64,000 nucleotides of DNA from Apibacter muscae (GCF_007845635.1 NZ_SELG01000032.1:186001-250000); one strand, 5' to 3'; positions 55,879 through 63,897 are shown, counted from the stretch's first letter. Made by a program: numbers and translations. Notes: generated by a model from the sequence alone, not told the origin.

Positions 55879-57201
55879 TTACTCTTTAGACCAATTCTCT
55901 CTATCTGTATTGTTAAATGGCCAAGGCGCATTATTATTCTCTATACAACTCATCATTCCATTAAGCTCTTGAGGTACTTCAGATTTTTCCATCACTAAAT
56001 ATCTTCTCAGGTCAATAATTATTGATAGAGGATCTATTTGAAGTGGACAGGACTCAACACAGGCATTACAAGTGGTACAAGCCCAAATCTCCTCCTTTGT
56101 TATATAATCCCCTAAAAGTTGCTTTCCATCCTCAACAAATTCCCCATTTTTATCAATATTTCTCCCAACTTCTTCAACTCTATCCCGAACATCCATCATA
56201 ATTTTACGCGGAGATAATTTTTTACCTGTAAGATTAGCTGGACAGCTAGAAGTACATCGTCCACATTCAGTACAGGTATAGGCATTTAGTAATTGTATCC
56301 AAGATAAATCAGTAACCTCGTTTGCTCCAAATTTCTCGGAAATTTGATCAGAACTTCCCTCCTCTGTGAATGGATTTATATTGGGATCCATCATTAGCTT
56401 AACTTCCTCAGTAACTGAGCTTAGATTATTGAACTCTCCTTTGTTTTTAAGGTTTGAATAATATGTATTGGGAAATGCAAATAATATATGTAAATGCTTT
56501 GAATAATAAAGATAATTCATAAAAATTAATATCCCTATATAATGCAACCACCAGCAGGAACTAAAGACAATGGTTAGTTGATGGATAGTAAGATTAGATA
56601 ACCAAGGACTTATTAACCAACTACTTAACGGAAAATAACCAACGATATGAATTGCATTTTTTTGTTGCAAGACTACCTCCGAAGAATTTGCAAATATAAC
56701 GGCTAACATCATTAAAAATTCTACGATCAGTATTATATTCGCATCCTTTTTAGGCCAACCCGATAATTCATTACTTTTAAGACGTGGTACTTTTATGAAA
56801 TTTCGTCTACTAAAAAAAACTACAACGGCTATTAAAACTAGGTAGGATAAAACATCTAAACTTGCTGTTATATAATTATAGAGGTAGGGAGATAGTAGTT
56901 GTCCTATATATCTATGGGTGTCAAAAATTCCATCTATAAATATTTCAATTAAATCTATATTGATTAGAATAAATCCAACATATATAAGTATGTGAAAAAA
57001 ACCTGCTACAGGTTTAAACATCATTTTTCCCTGACCTAAAGCAATCCGCAACATCAATTTAAACCTTTGTTTAGGCTGAACGCTTCTATTTTCAGGTTTT
57101 CCTAATAAAATATTTCTTCTAATTTTAAATAAATTTCTTAAGAAAAAACCAATTCCTATAAATGCTAAAAGTATAAATATAATATTTGATATATATTCCA
57201 T
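55879..57201 (-). CDS. Membrane-bound 4Fe-4S electron-transfer protein
   Basis: A 440-residue protein: an N-terminal membrane domain of five or six helices (about 1-235), similar to nitrate-reductase gamma / HdrE-type cytochromes, then a dicluster ferredoxin domain with CTECGRCTSSCP and CTTCNACVESCP. With the CCG protein it forms an HdrDE-like pair conserved in Bacteroidota, of unproven function. Part of a minus-strand operon starting with the MlaD gene. Confidence 0.88.
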   Translation of the reverse strand: MEYISNIIFILLAFIGIGFFLRNLFKIRRNILLGKPENRSVQPKQRFKLMLRIALGQGKMMFKPVAGFFHILIYVGFILINIDLIEIFIDGIFDTHRYIGQLLSPYLYNYITASLDVLSYLVLIAVVVFFSRRNFIKVPRLKSNELSGWPKKDANIILIVEFLMMLAVIFANSSEVVLQQKNAIHIVGYFPLSSWLISPWLSNLTIHQLTIVFSSCWWLHYIGILIFMNYLYYSKHLHILFAFPNTYYSNLKNKGEFNNLSSVTEEVKLMMDPNINPFTEEGSSDQISEKFGANEVTDLSWIQLLNAYTCTECGRCTSSCPANLTGKKLSPRKIMMDVRDRVEEVGRNIDKNGEFVEDGKQLLGDYITKEEIWACTTCNACVESCPLQIDPLSIIIDLRRYLVMEKSEVPQELNGMMSCIENNNAPWPFNNTDRENWSKE

Positions 57202-57230
57202 TATTTATTTTAGCATTGAGAATCTTTATT

Positions 57231-58220
57231 TTAATTTAGAGCTTGAGCAGTACTATCCACTTTTTTATTTTTCTTATTTTTATTTCCCCCACCAAATACC
57301 GAGAAATGTACATAACGTTTTGGATTCTCTCTGAAATCTACCAATAGCAAGTTCAAATTTTTAGAAGCATTTTCTAAGTTTGTATACAACTGCTTATCAT
57401 TCATAAGTTTACCTAAAGAACCTTCTCCAGAATTAATTTTTGCTGTTAATTGATTTACATTACTAAGAGTTGATTCTAAATTTTTTATTGTTTTTTCAAA
57501 ATCTGATTGGTTAATCTTTTCAGCTAAACTCCCGTACTGAGAAACTGTTTTATTTGTTGAAATCAACATTGTATTGACATTTGTTAACGCTGTAGTTAAT
57601 GCAGCAGAATTTTGAGATACTAATGAATTCATGCTTTTTCCAAGTTGGTTAAATTGAGCTATAGTACGATTTAAATTGTCAAGCGAAGCTTCAACAGTAT
57701 TAATATTTCTATTGCTTAACAATTTATTGGTTGCTGTTAAAGTAGAATCTAAACGCAATAAAACAGAATTAACGTTTTTACTTAATGGCTTTAATTCATT
57801 CCCAGCTACATCCATTATCCCAGGAATAATAATCCCCTTTAAAGTATCACCCGGTTGTGCTATAGGTCCATCTTCAGATAACTCTAAATGAATTTCAGCC
57901 CCGCTCATTAAACTATTCTGTATCTCAGCAACAGAATTTTTGGAAAATGAAAATTCTTTATCAATGCTTAAACCGACAACAAAAGAGATATTATTATTTT
58001 TAGTTGGGATTGATTCAATAGATTCAACCATACCCACTTTTAATCCATTAATATATACACTTTTAGATTTAGATAAACCTTCTAGTTTATTATACTTAAC
58101 ATAATAAATCTTTTGAGATGAAAATACATCCTTACCTTTTAAAAACTGAAATAACCACCAAAAACATAGTAAAGTAACGATTACAATGACTCCTGCCTTG
58201 AATTCTTTTTTTATTTTCAC
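57231..58220 (-). CDS. MlaD / MCE-family lipid-transport protein
   Basis: A 329-residue protein with one N-terminal membrane helix (about 7-26), an MCE domain (about 36-115, with YNKLEGLSKSKSVYINGLKVG) and a long coiled-coil region (about 140-290), ending in a Lys/Asn-rich tail. Such proteins hold phospholipids in the periplasm for outer-membrane asymmetry transport. No Mla ATPase or permease gene is adjacent in this window. A -7-like TATATTTG (minus, 58253-58246) lies upstream. Confidence 0.9.
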   Translation of the reverse strand: MKIKKEFKAGVIVIVTLLCFWWLFQFLKGKDVFSSQKIYYVKYNKLEGLSKSKSVYINGLKVGMVESIESIPTKNNNISFVVGLSIDKEFSFSKNSVAEIQNSLMSGAEIHLELSEDGPIAQPGDTLKGIIIPGIMDVAGNELKPLSKNVNSVLLRLDSTLTATNKLLSNRNINTVEASLDNLNRTIAQFNQLGKSMNSLVSQNSAALTTALTNVNTMLISTNKTVSQYGSLAEKINQSDFEKTIKNLESTLSNVNQLTAKINSGEGSLGKLMNDKQLYTNLENASKNLNLLLVDFRENPKRYVHFSVFGGGNKNKKNKKVDSTAQALN

Positions 58221-58385
58221 TTGTATTATTTTAAGTAATAATTAGCAAATATAAAAAATAAAAGAAAAATCAAGATTTTATTTTTAACACTATACAATCA
58301 ATCAAAATATCTACATATTTAAAAAACTAATATACAAATAGTTAAATAGAACCATAAAGAAATTTACAAAAAATATTAAAAAATA

Positions 58386-58417
58386 TTTGCACGAATAAAA
58401 ATACCTATATATATTTG
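58386..58417 (+). promoter_or_regulatory. Promoter of the tRNA-Gly / tRNA-Leu unit
   Basis: TTTG (58386-58389), a 20-base spacer and TATATTTG (58410-58417) fit the consensus exactly. Confidence 0.65.
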
Positions 58418-58450
58418 CAAACCAATTAAGGAAAAAACGATATTTGAAAC

Positions 58451-58523
<73 letters not shown>

Positions 58524-58555
58524 CAGAGTTGAATTTATTTTATAAAAATACTGAT

Positions 58556-58639
58556 GCCCCGGTGGTGGAATTGGTAGACACGCAGGACTTAAAATCCTGT
58601 GGCCATTAGGCTGTACGGGTTCAAGTCCCGTCTGGGGTA
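58556..58639 (+). tRNA. tRNA-Leu (UAA)
   Basis: An 84-base class II tRNA with a long variable arm. Acceptor stem GCCCCGG / CTGGGGT (two G-U pairs), anticodon loop CTTAAAA giving UAA, T arm GGGTTCAAGTCCC, discriminator A as expected for Leu. It marks the left edge of the accessory region. Confidence 0.94.
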
Positions 58640-58649
58640 CACTTCAAGA

Positions 58650-58695
58650 GGATTAAATAATTGCTAGTCAATAATTTAATCCTTTTTCTTTTTAC
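58650..58695 (+). terminator. Terminator after tRNA-Leu
   Basis: GGATTAAATAATTG pairs with CAATAATTTAATCC with one mismatch, followed by a long T/C-rich tract. Confidence 0.75.
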
Positions 58696-58814
58696 AATAA
58701 GCCGACAAACCGCCGAAAAATAAACTCATAACTATTTTTAATGTATTTAAAAGTCTGTATAAACTTAATTTAAACAGGATTTAAAATATATTCTTTATTT
58801 TTTTAGCTTATCTC

Positions 58815-58845
58815 TTTCCTTATCTAAAAAATAAATTTATTTTTG
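58815..58845 (+). promoter_or_regulatory. Possible promoter of the PAAR-like toxin module
   Basis: TTTC (58815-58818) and TATTTTTG (58838-58845) with a 19-base spacer; the -7 box fits, the -33 box has one mismatch. Confidence 0.4.
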
Positions 58846-58879
58846 CTCATATTTTATTTTAAATATTTTATTTTATTTT

Positions 58880-59725
58880 ATGAGTTTAACTACTAGGAAA
58901 GAAGATTATTTTTATGATCCTGTGCCTTGTTATGATTATGTTGTTCGGGGAAGTTCGGAGTATAAAATTGGGGATCAATCTACTATAAATCATTTTAGTT
59001 CTCTGGTTTATTGTAAGGTGGATGAATATAAACAGGCGGTGTTTGTTGTTTCTTCGTTTTCTCAGTCTTCTAAAGCTTTGATTTATCTATTGGCTCAGGA
59101 TTTTTCTTCTTGTGTTTCTTCTTTGTGTTTGCAATTGAATGAGATCGGTCAGGTTACCAAAATTCTTAATCTGGAGGAAATTCAAGCTAAGTTTTTGAAT
59201 GCTAAGCTAAGTTTGTTAGACAAATATTCTAAAGTGCCTGATATTTCTGTTATTTTAGATAACTACGGTGCTAGTTTAAAGGAGGAGGGAAAACTTAGGA
59301 AATCTCTTTTTTATTATGGGGTCTATCGGTTATTTTTTACGGGGATTAAAGAACTGGTAAAAGATAGTTATCCCCAGAAAAGAATTACGCGCACTCGTAA
59401 ATTGGATGGTTTCATTCTTTCTTTAGCTTTGCCTGTGATTGAGGATATTTTGATTGAAAGGGTAAAGGATATCTATAGGGTTACCATTGTGGGTAGAATT
59501 GATTTTGATAGGCTGGATAAGAATATTTTTATTGATGCTTGTCGTTTTATGTATGGAAAAGAAATTACTTTTTCGGATATTGTTTTTTCGGCTAAGGAAT
59601 CTTATGAGTTAGATTATAATTTCATTTTCTTAAGGGGTTCTTATAAACATTTTTTTGAGATTAGGGGGAAGTTGTTAAAGAGGGATGAGTTGAGTTTTCA
59701 TTCTAAAAAATTCAGTTTTGTCTGA
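58880..59725 (+). CDS. Unknown protein upstream of PAAR-like effector, possible adaptor
   Basis: An unrecognised 281-residue soluble protein with no signal peptide or membrane helix. The N-terminal half is mixed alpha/beta (VYCKVDEYKQAVFVVSSFSQSSKALIYLLAQ), the C-terminal half basic and helical with several beta strands. It overlaps the PAAR-like gene by 8 bases, implying coupled translation. Coding is T/G-rich with many GGG codons, unlike the A-rich core genes. By position it could load or stabilise the effector; that is inference. No similarity to a known T6SS subunit is apparent to me. Confidence 0.6.
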   Translation: MSLTTRKEDYFYDPVPCYDYVVRGSSEYKIGDQSTINHFSSLVYCKVDEYKQAVFVVSSFSQSSKALIYLLAQDFSSCVSSLCLQLNEIGQVTKILNLEEIQAKFLNAKLSLLDKYSKVPDISVILDNYGASLKEEGKLRKSLFYYGVYRLFFTGIKELVKDSYPQKRITRTRKLDGFILSLALPVIEDILIERVKDIYRVTIVGRIDFDRLDKNIFIDACRFMYGKEITFSDIVFSAKESYELDYNFIFLRGSYKHFFEIRGKLLKRDELSFHSKKFSFV

Positions 59726-61064
59726 GGTTAATAAAAAATATGTGCCTGAGGGGGTATTCTTGGTTTGTGATAAGGGTACGATGGTTACTCAGTTAATTGC
59801 GGATGCTAGTCGTAATGTGAAGATTTATGGGGCTAAGCAATGTGTGGATACGGATAATAAGTTTGGGGTGAATATTATTCCTTTTGGGGGTTGTGCTACT
59901 TGTGGTACTTGTAAATTTGCTTCAATAGAGTGGACAAAGGTAAAACAGGGTGGTGTTCGGGTAAATAAGGCGATTCCTTTGCTGGAGCATTCGGAGGGTA
60001 TTTGTTCGGTAGGTCAAGGTAAGATTAGGATCTTTTTTGATGAGTATGAGGCGGATCTTGCCAATGAGAACAATAATGAAAGTGCCTTTGTTAAAGAAAG
60101 TATTTCTTCTTCTATATTGGGGGAAGCCTTAACTACTCCTTTTGGTAAGTTGATTGATTTGTTTTGTGAGGATAATGATAAATTTACGGAAGGGGTGGGT
60201 CGTGGAGCAAAGAAAGGATTAGAAAGTACTTGGAATTTCTTTACTTCGGATATGTGGAAGGCGGATACTTGGAAGGGCATGGGTAAACTGGCGGTTATTG
60301 GGGCTTCGTATTCTTCTCCTTTAACGGGTACTTTAATGGGGGATCGTTCTTTGGAACTATTGGATAGTCAGTTTGGAACGGATTTTAAGCAAACGAAAGA
60401 TGCTTTAGTGGAGGGGGTAAAGAAATCTGCTGGGAATGCTTGGGAAGATGTAAAGAGGGGAAATATGGGAGAGATTGGGGAATCGGTGGGTCAATTGGAA
60501 TATGCGATTGCGGAAGCATTGATAGGTTCTAAGGGGGCTGGATTGGCAGTAAAGGGTGCTAGTACAGGGGCAAAGGCTTTGATTGGGGCGGAACGGTTAG
60601 CGGAAATTGCTGCTACTTCAGCGAAATGGATGGGTAAGTTGAAAACAGGGGCTTTGGGACTGGTGAAGGTTGGAAGAATGGATTGGATGGGCGGCAAAGG
60701 CTTTTTTAGTTGGGGTATGGATGGTGCTACTCTCAGAAATCAAGCAAGATTGTTAAAGTATCCTTCTCCTCATTATTATGATGTTTTAATCCATGGTTAT
60801 CCCTATATGTTTTCTCCTGCAAAAGGAGAGTTAATTAATGCGAGCCAACTTTATACTAGATTAATTGAAGGTGGATACAAACAAGGAACTCCTATTCGAT
60901 TAATCTCTTGCAGTACAGGAAAAGAATTGGATGGGGCAGCTCAACAATTAGCAAACCTAACTAAATCTAAAGTAGTTGCTCCTACAGATCTAACTGCTGT
61001 TGATAATTCAGGTATAATACATGTTGCTAATGATGGACACTTTAAAATATTTTACCCAGAATAA
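59718..61064 (+). CDS. PAAR-like (DUF4280) protein with C-terminal toxin-like domain
   Basis: A 448-residue three-part protein. Residues about 10-115 form the PAAR-like DUF4280 domain (FLVCDKGTMVTQL, FGGCATCGTC, LLEHSEGICSVGQGKIRIFF), which caps the spike of type VI secretion systems. Residues about 120-335 are Gly/Ala-rich with helices that may be a membrane-crossing or pre-toxin linker. Residues 337-448 form a different, A-rich-coded tip with His359 (VLIHGYPY) and Cys398 (RLISCSTG), resembling a clan CD cysteine-peptidase-like fold. The start is TTG 59718, inside the preceding gene; GTG 59742 is an alternative. No T6SS structural genes are in the window. Confidence 0.78.
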   Translation: MSEVNKKYVPEGVFLVCDKGTMVTQLIADASRNVKIYGAKQCVDTDNKFGVNIIPFGGCATCGTCKFASIEWTKVKQGGVRVNKAIPLLEHSEGICSVGQGKIRIFFDEYEADLANENNNESAFVKESISSSILGEALTTPFGKLIDLFCEDNDKFTEGVGRGAKKGLESTWNFFTSDMWKADTWKGMGKLAVIGASYSSPLTGTLMGDRSLELLDSQFGTDFKQTKDALVEGVKKSAGNAWEDVKRGNMGEIGESVGQLEYAIAEALIGSKGAGLAVKGASTGAKALIGAERLAEIAATSAKWMGKLKTGALGLVKVGRMDWMGGKGFFSWGMDGATLRNQARLLKYPSPHYYDVLIHGYPYMFSPAKGELINASQLYTRLIEGGYKQGTPIRLISCSTGKELDGAAQQLANLTKSKVVAPTDLTAVDNSGIIHVANDGHFKIFYPE

Positions 61065-61078
61065 TAAATAAAAAATAT

Positions 61079-61462
61079 ATGAAAACAATTGGTTTTTTAA
61101 AAATGTATAATAATAACGTTAGATTCAATAACTCTATGAATTTATCAGAAATGATTAAAGACACCAGAGCTTATACAGATTTAGATAAGATTATTAATTA
61201 TTTAGAATCAGGATATTATTTCACAGATTCTCCTGTTATGTTACAGGATGATGAGGATAAACCTATGTTTGGGTTAGGCTATCAAACTGATGGAGAATGG
61301 ATTTGGCCTAATTATTTTGCTTATTATTTACAAAAATACTCTAATTATGAAATAGATAAAGATTTTTTAGACTATTTAAAGAGTAAAGATTTTGTATACA
61401 CAGAACCTGATGAAAGCCAAATAAAAAAAGTAAGTGATTATTTTTTTGCTAACATTTGGTAG
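61079..61462 (+). CDS. Candidate immunity protein, unknown family
   Basis: Unrecognised 127-residue acidic soluble protein rich in aromatic residues (Tyr, Phe, Trp), with SGYYFTDSPVML and GYQTDGEWIWPNYFAYYL. It begins 14 bases after the toxin stop codon, where polymorphic toxin loci normally place the cognate immunity gene; acidity and small size fit that role. Coding is A-rich like the toxin tip and unlike the PAAR part. Function is inferred only from position. Confidence 0.6.
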   Translation: MKTIGFLKMYNNNVRFNNSMNLSEMIKDTRAYTDLDKIINYLESGYYFTDSPVMLQDDEDKPMFGLGYQTDGEWIWPNYFAYYLQKYSNYEIDKDFLDYLKSKDFVYTEPDESQIKKVSDYFFANIW

Positions 61463-61473
61463 GTTACTAATAA

Positions 61474-61869
61474 ATGAAAACAATACTAAAAATAGATGAA
61501 ATATTTAAAATGTCGTTTGGATACACCTATTTTGTAGGTACTTTGATAGGAAAAAAGGATTTTTTTGAAAAAGGAGAATGGTTATTAAAAGAAAATGGAC
61601 ATTCCATAAAAAAAGTTGTAATAGTTTCTGAACAAATGCCACCAGCTAATAAAATTGATAAAAGAATTTTAGTATCTAATCAATCTTTTGACAAATCAAC
61701 TGTAAATTTAGATAAGAGTTTAATATTAGAGAGAATAGATAAAGATAAATCAGAAAAAGAAACTTATCCTTATAAAACCTACAAAGGGAAAAATTATACA
61801 GAAGAAGAATGGAAACTATTTGAAGAAAAGCAATATCAAGAGTATTTAAGAAAGAAAGGAAAATTGTAA
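61474..61869 (+). CDS. Small unknown protein in toxin cassette
   Basis: A 131-residue unrecognised protein: a beta-rich first half (FGYTYFVGTLIGKKDFFEKGEW), a middle segment VVIVSEQMPP and a charged Lys/Glu-rich tail. It starts 11 bases after the previous gene, and the next gene's ATG follows its stop directly. It may be a second immunity protein or unrelated cargo. Confidence 0.5.
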   Translation: MKTILKIDEIFKMSFGYTYFVGTLIGKKDFFEKGEWLLKENGHSIKKVVIVSEQMPPANKIDKRILVSNQSFDKSTVNLDKSLILERIDKDKSEKETYPYKTYKGKNYTEEEWKLFEEKQYQEYLRKKGKL

Positions 61870-62139
61870 ATGAGAGTAAAAAAGATATTTTTCCTAGAAA
61901 ATGGTTTAAATGTTTTAGTAGTTAATAGAAATGAGTATGCTGAATATTATTCTAAAAATCAAAAATGGGAATTATACCTTAATGGAGATAAATATAAAAA
62001 GTTAAATGATTTAAAGGAATTATCTTTATTAAATCAATCTAAAAATTTGGAGGAGATACCTTTAGAAACAACAACAGAGCTAAATAAATTAAAGGAAATT
62101 AATTTAGAGTTTAATAATATTGAATTAAAAACTATTTAA
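61870..62139 (+). CDS. Small unknown protein in toxin cassette
   Basis: An 89-residue, Leu/Asn/Lys-rich unrecognised protein whose ATG abuts the previous stop codon. The first 50 residues are strand-like (KKIFFLENGLNVLVVNRNEY), the remainder helical. No signal peptide or motif. Confidence 0.45.
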   Translation: MRVKKIFFLENGLNVLVVNRNEYAEYYSKNQKWELYLNGDKYKKLNDLKELSLLNQSKNLEEIPLETTTELNKLKEINLEFNNIELKTI

Positions 62140-62157
62140 TAATTAAAAGAAATAAAA

Positions 62158-62427
62158 ATGAGTGATTTTAGTAAACATGAACAGTTAATTGATTTTTTAA
62201 ATAAAACTTATAGTAAAGATTTTCGTAAGTTTAAAGAACAAAACTTCTCTAAGGATTTTGAGTTTTTAGATACAAATGACATCAATAATGCAGTTGTAAT
62301 TTTCACAGAAGTATTAAATTTATATGGAGGTTCTGTTGGAAAATATGATTTATATAAGCTGATGCAGGAATATTTAACCAATGCAGAAAAAAGAGATGCT
62401 ATAAATACAATAATTGGGAAATTATGA
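62158..62427 (+). CDS. Small helical unknown protein in toxin cassette
   Basis: An 89-residue charged, helical protein, no recognisable family. Its stop overlaps the next start codon in an ATGA arrangement, so it is translationally coupled to the 197-residue protein downstream and may work with it. Confidence 0.5.
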   Translation: MSDFSKHEQLIDFLNKTYSKDFRKFKEQNFSKDFEFLDTNDINNAVVIFTEVLNLYGGSVGKYDLYKLMQEYLTNAEKRDAINTIIGKL

Positions 62428-63017
62428 TTAATAAGTATTTAGAATCTTTAGATGAATTAAAACAAATCTACTTTAATAGTGGAACGGATCTAAAAATATG
62501 GAAAAATAAGGCTATTAGTATAATAAATATAATTTATGGAGAAGGAAGTAAATATGAAGACCAAATTAATCAAATTAAATATATTGATACTCCCTCTATC
62601 TCTTTTATTAATGCTTATGAAGATGAAGATAAGAGACCAAGACTAACTAGTAAAAGTAATTCAAAAGAATGCGAACAGCAAGCAAGAGAAATAATTGAAA
62701 ATATTATCCATATTTTGAAAGTATTTGGATTACCAGAAAAAAAAGAAGTTTTAAAAGCTTCTAATGGAATAAATATTAACTTAAATCAAAACCAATCACA
62801 AAATCAAAATATTAGTATAAACATAATACTTGAAACGCTTCAAAATGAACTTACAGGAAGGCAATTAAAAGAAATTCAAGAAATATTAAATGAGCAGAAT
62901 AACGATACTCAAGAAGGTAAAAAAAGCAAAGTTATTAGTAAATTAAAATCATTTGGTAGTGATGTTCTTTCAAATATAGTAGCTAATATTATAACTAATC
63001 CTTCAATTTTAGGATAA
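62424..63017 (+). CDS. Unknown protein with Asn/Gln-rich linker and terminal hydrophobic helix
   Basis: A 197-residue unrecognised protein. The N-terminal part (1-110) is helical with LKIWKNKAISIINIIYGEGSKY, a pattern seen in accessory proteins of defence loci; an Asn/Gln-rich stretch (about 115-132) links to a helix (LTGRQLKEIQEIL) and an apolar C-terminal helix (SNIVANIITNPSILG) that could meet a membrane. Coupled to the 89-residue gene upstream; converges on the Xre gene. A membrane-acting effector is one possibility, unproven. Confidence 0.5.
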   Translation: MINKYLESLDELKQIYFNSGTDLKIWKNKAISIINIIYGEGSKYEDQINQIKYIDTPSISFINAYEDEDKRPRLTSKSNSKECEQQAREIIENIIHILKVFGLPEKKEVLKASNGININLNQNQSQNQNISINIILETLQNELTGRQLKEIQEILNEQNNDTQEGKKSKVISKLKSFGSDVLSNIVANIITNPSILG

Positions 63018-63040
63018 GAAAGAGATATATTTATTGTTGT

Positions 63041-63457
63041 TTAATTCTTCTTAGACAACTTTTCAATTAAAATATCCTTGTCTTTTAGCATTTGTTTATA
63101 AAGTTCCTCTTTCTCAGTATAAAGCTCAACTATTTTTTCAATTGGATTAAAAGTACAGTTAAAATTGGTATTAGATCCGTGATTAACAGCACTATCATTA
63201 AAAGTATTAATATAATTTACAGTAGCCTCCTCATTCATATTCTTAATAGCCTCTACAGGTACTTTTAAAGCCTTAGAAACTTTTTCTAATACCTTTTCTT
63301 CTAATTGTTCTTTTTGTTCGTAATCGGATACAGTAGATTGAGTAACCCCTAAATCAAAGGCTAAAGATTCTTGTTTGATTCCTAACATTTCTCTTAGTCT
63401 TTTTATATTTCTTCCCTGATGTACTTTTTTAGGGGCTGTTTTTGTATTCATAACCAA
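63041..63457 (-). CDS. Xre-family transcriptional regulator
   Basis: A 138-residue DNA-binding protein. The helix-turn-helix (about 15-70) has NIKRLREMLGIKQESLAFDL and VTQSTVSDYEQ; the C-terminal part is a leucine-rich coiled coil (about 105-138) for oligomerisation. Common in Bacteroidota genomes beside mobile or accessory genes. It lies convergent to the cassette and divergent from the 63592 gene, with an inverted repeat in the shared upstream region. Confidence 0.88.
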   Translation of the reverse strand: MVMNTKTAPKKVHQGRNIKRLREMLGIKQESLAFDLGVTQSTVSDYEQKEQLEEKVLEKVSKALKVPVEAIKNMNEEATVNYINTFNDSAVNHGSNTNFNCTFNPIEKIVELYTEKEELYKQMLKDKDILIEKLSKKN

Positions 63458-63521
63458 AGTATTTTAGCAAAAGTATGAAAAATACAATAAAAAACAGAGT
63501 GATATTTTATAGTAGCACAAC

Positions 63522-63542
63522 GATAAGATAAAGGGCTTATCT
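63522..63542. promoter_or_regulatory. Possible operator between the Xre gene and the 63592 gene
   Basis: AGATAA (63526-63531) and TTATCT (63537-63542) form an inverted repeat with a 5-base centre, nested in GATAAG...CTTATC. A -7-like TACTTTTG for the Xre gene (minus, 63475-63468) lies nearby, so autoregulation is plausible. Confidence 0.3.
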
Positions 63543-63591
63543 ATACTATATTACCTCCTCTTGTATTTTCTTTGCTATAAAATTTTAGATT

Positions 63592-63897
63592 ATGGTTAAT
63601 GATATGGATATACTAGAAAAGACTAAGGATTATCTAACCACTTTAAGCCCAACCGATGAGGGTAAATATATGCTTAGGGTTGAGATTGATGGTTATAAGC
63701 ATTTGGGTTTTATTTTACTTTCTATTTTAAGGGTTTGCGAGAGTTGTTTATTGGCTAGGGAAAGAAATATTGCTATAAATACGGATTTGGATATTTGCAA
63801 TTTGCTTGATTTGGCTAAAAGCCTTATCCCCTACTCTGAACTGGAGTTTTTGGAAGAATTAAATAGTTATAGTAAGGAAAACAAAAAAGACACCTAG
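63592..63897 (+). CDS. Small unknown protein with T/G-rich coding
   Basis: A 101-residue unrecognised helical protein (LRVEIDGYKHLGFILLSILRVCESCLL) with no signal peptide. Its coding resembles the 281-residue gene and the PAAR part (GGG-rich, T/G-rich) and not the cassette genes in between, so it probably belongs to the same secretion-related module. A hairpin terminator follows. Confidence 0.6.
   Translation: MVNDMDILEKTKDYLTTLSPTDEGKYMLRVEIDGYKHLGFILLSILRVCESCLLARERNIAINTDLDICNLLDLAKSLIPYSELEFLEELNSYSKENKKDT

Noticed and set aside
58880-63897. Complete type VI secretion locus
   Set aside because: Only the PAAR-like effector is recognisable; no sheath, tube, baseplate or ATPase genes are in the window.
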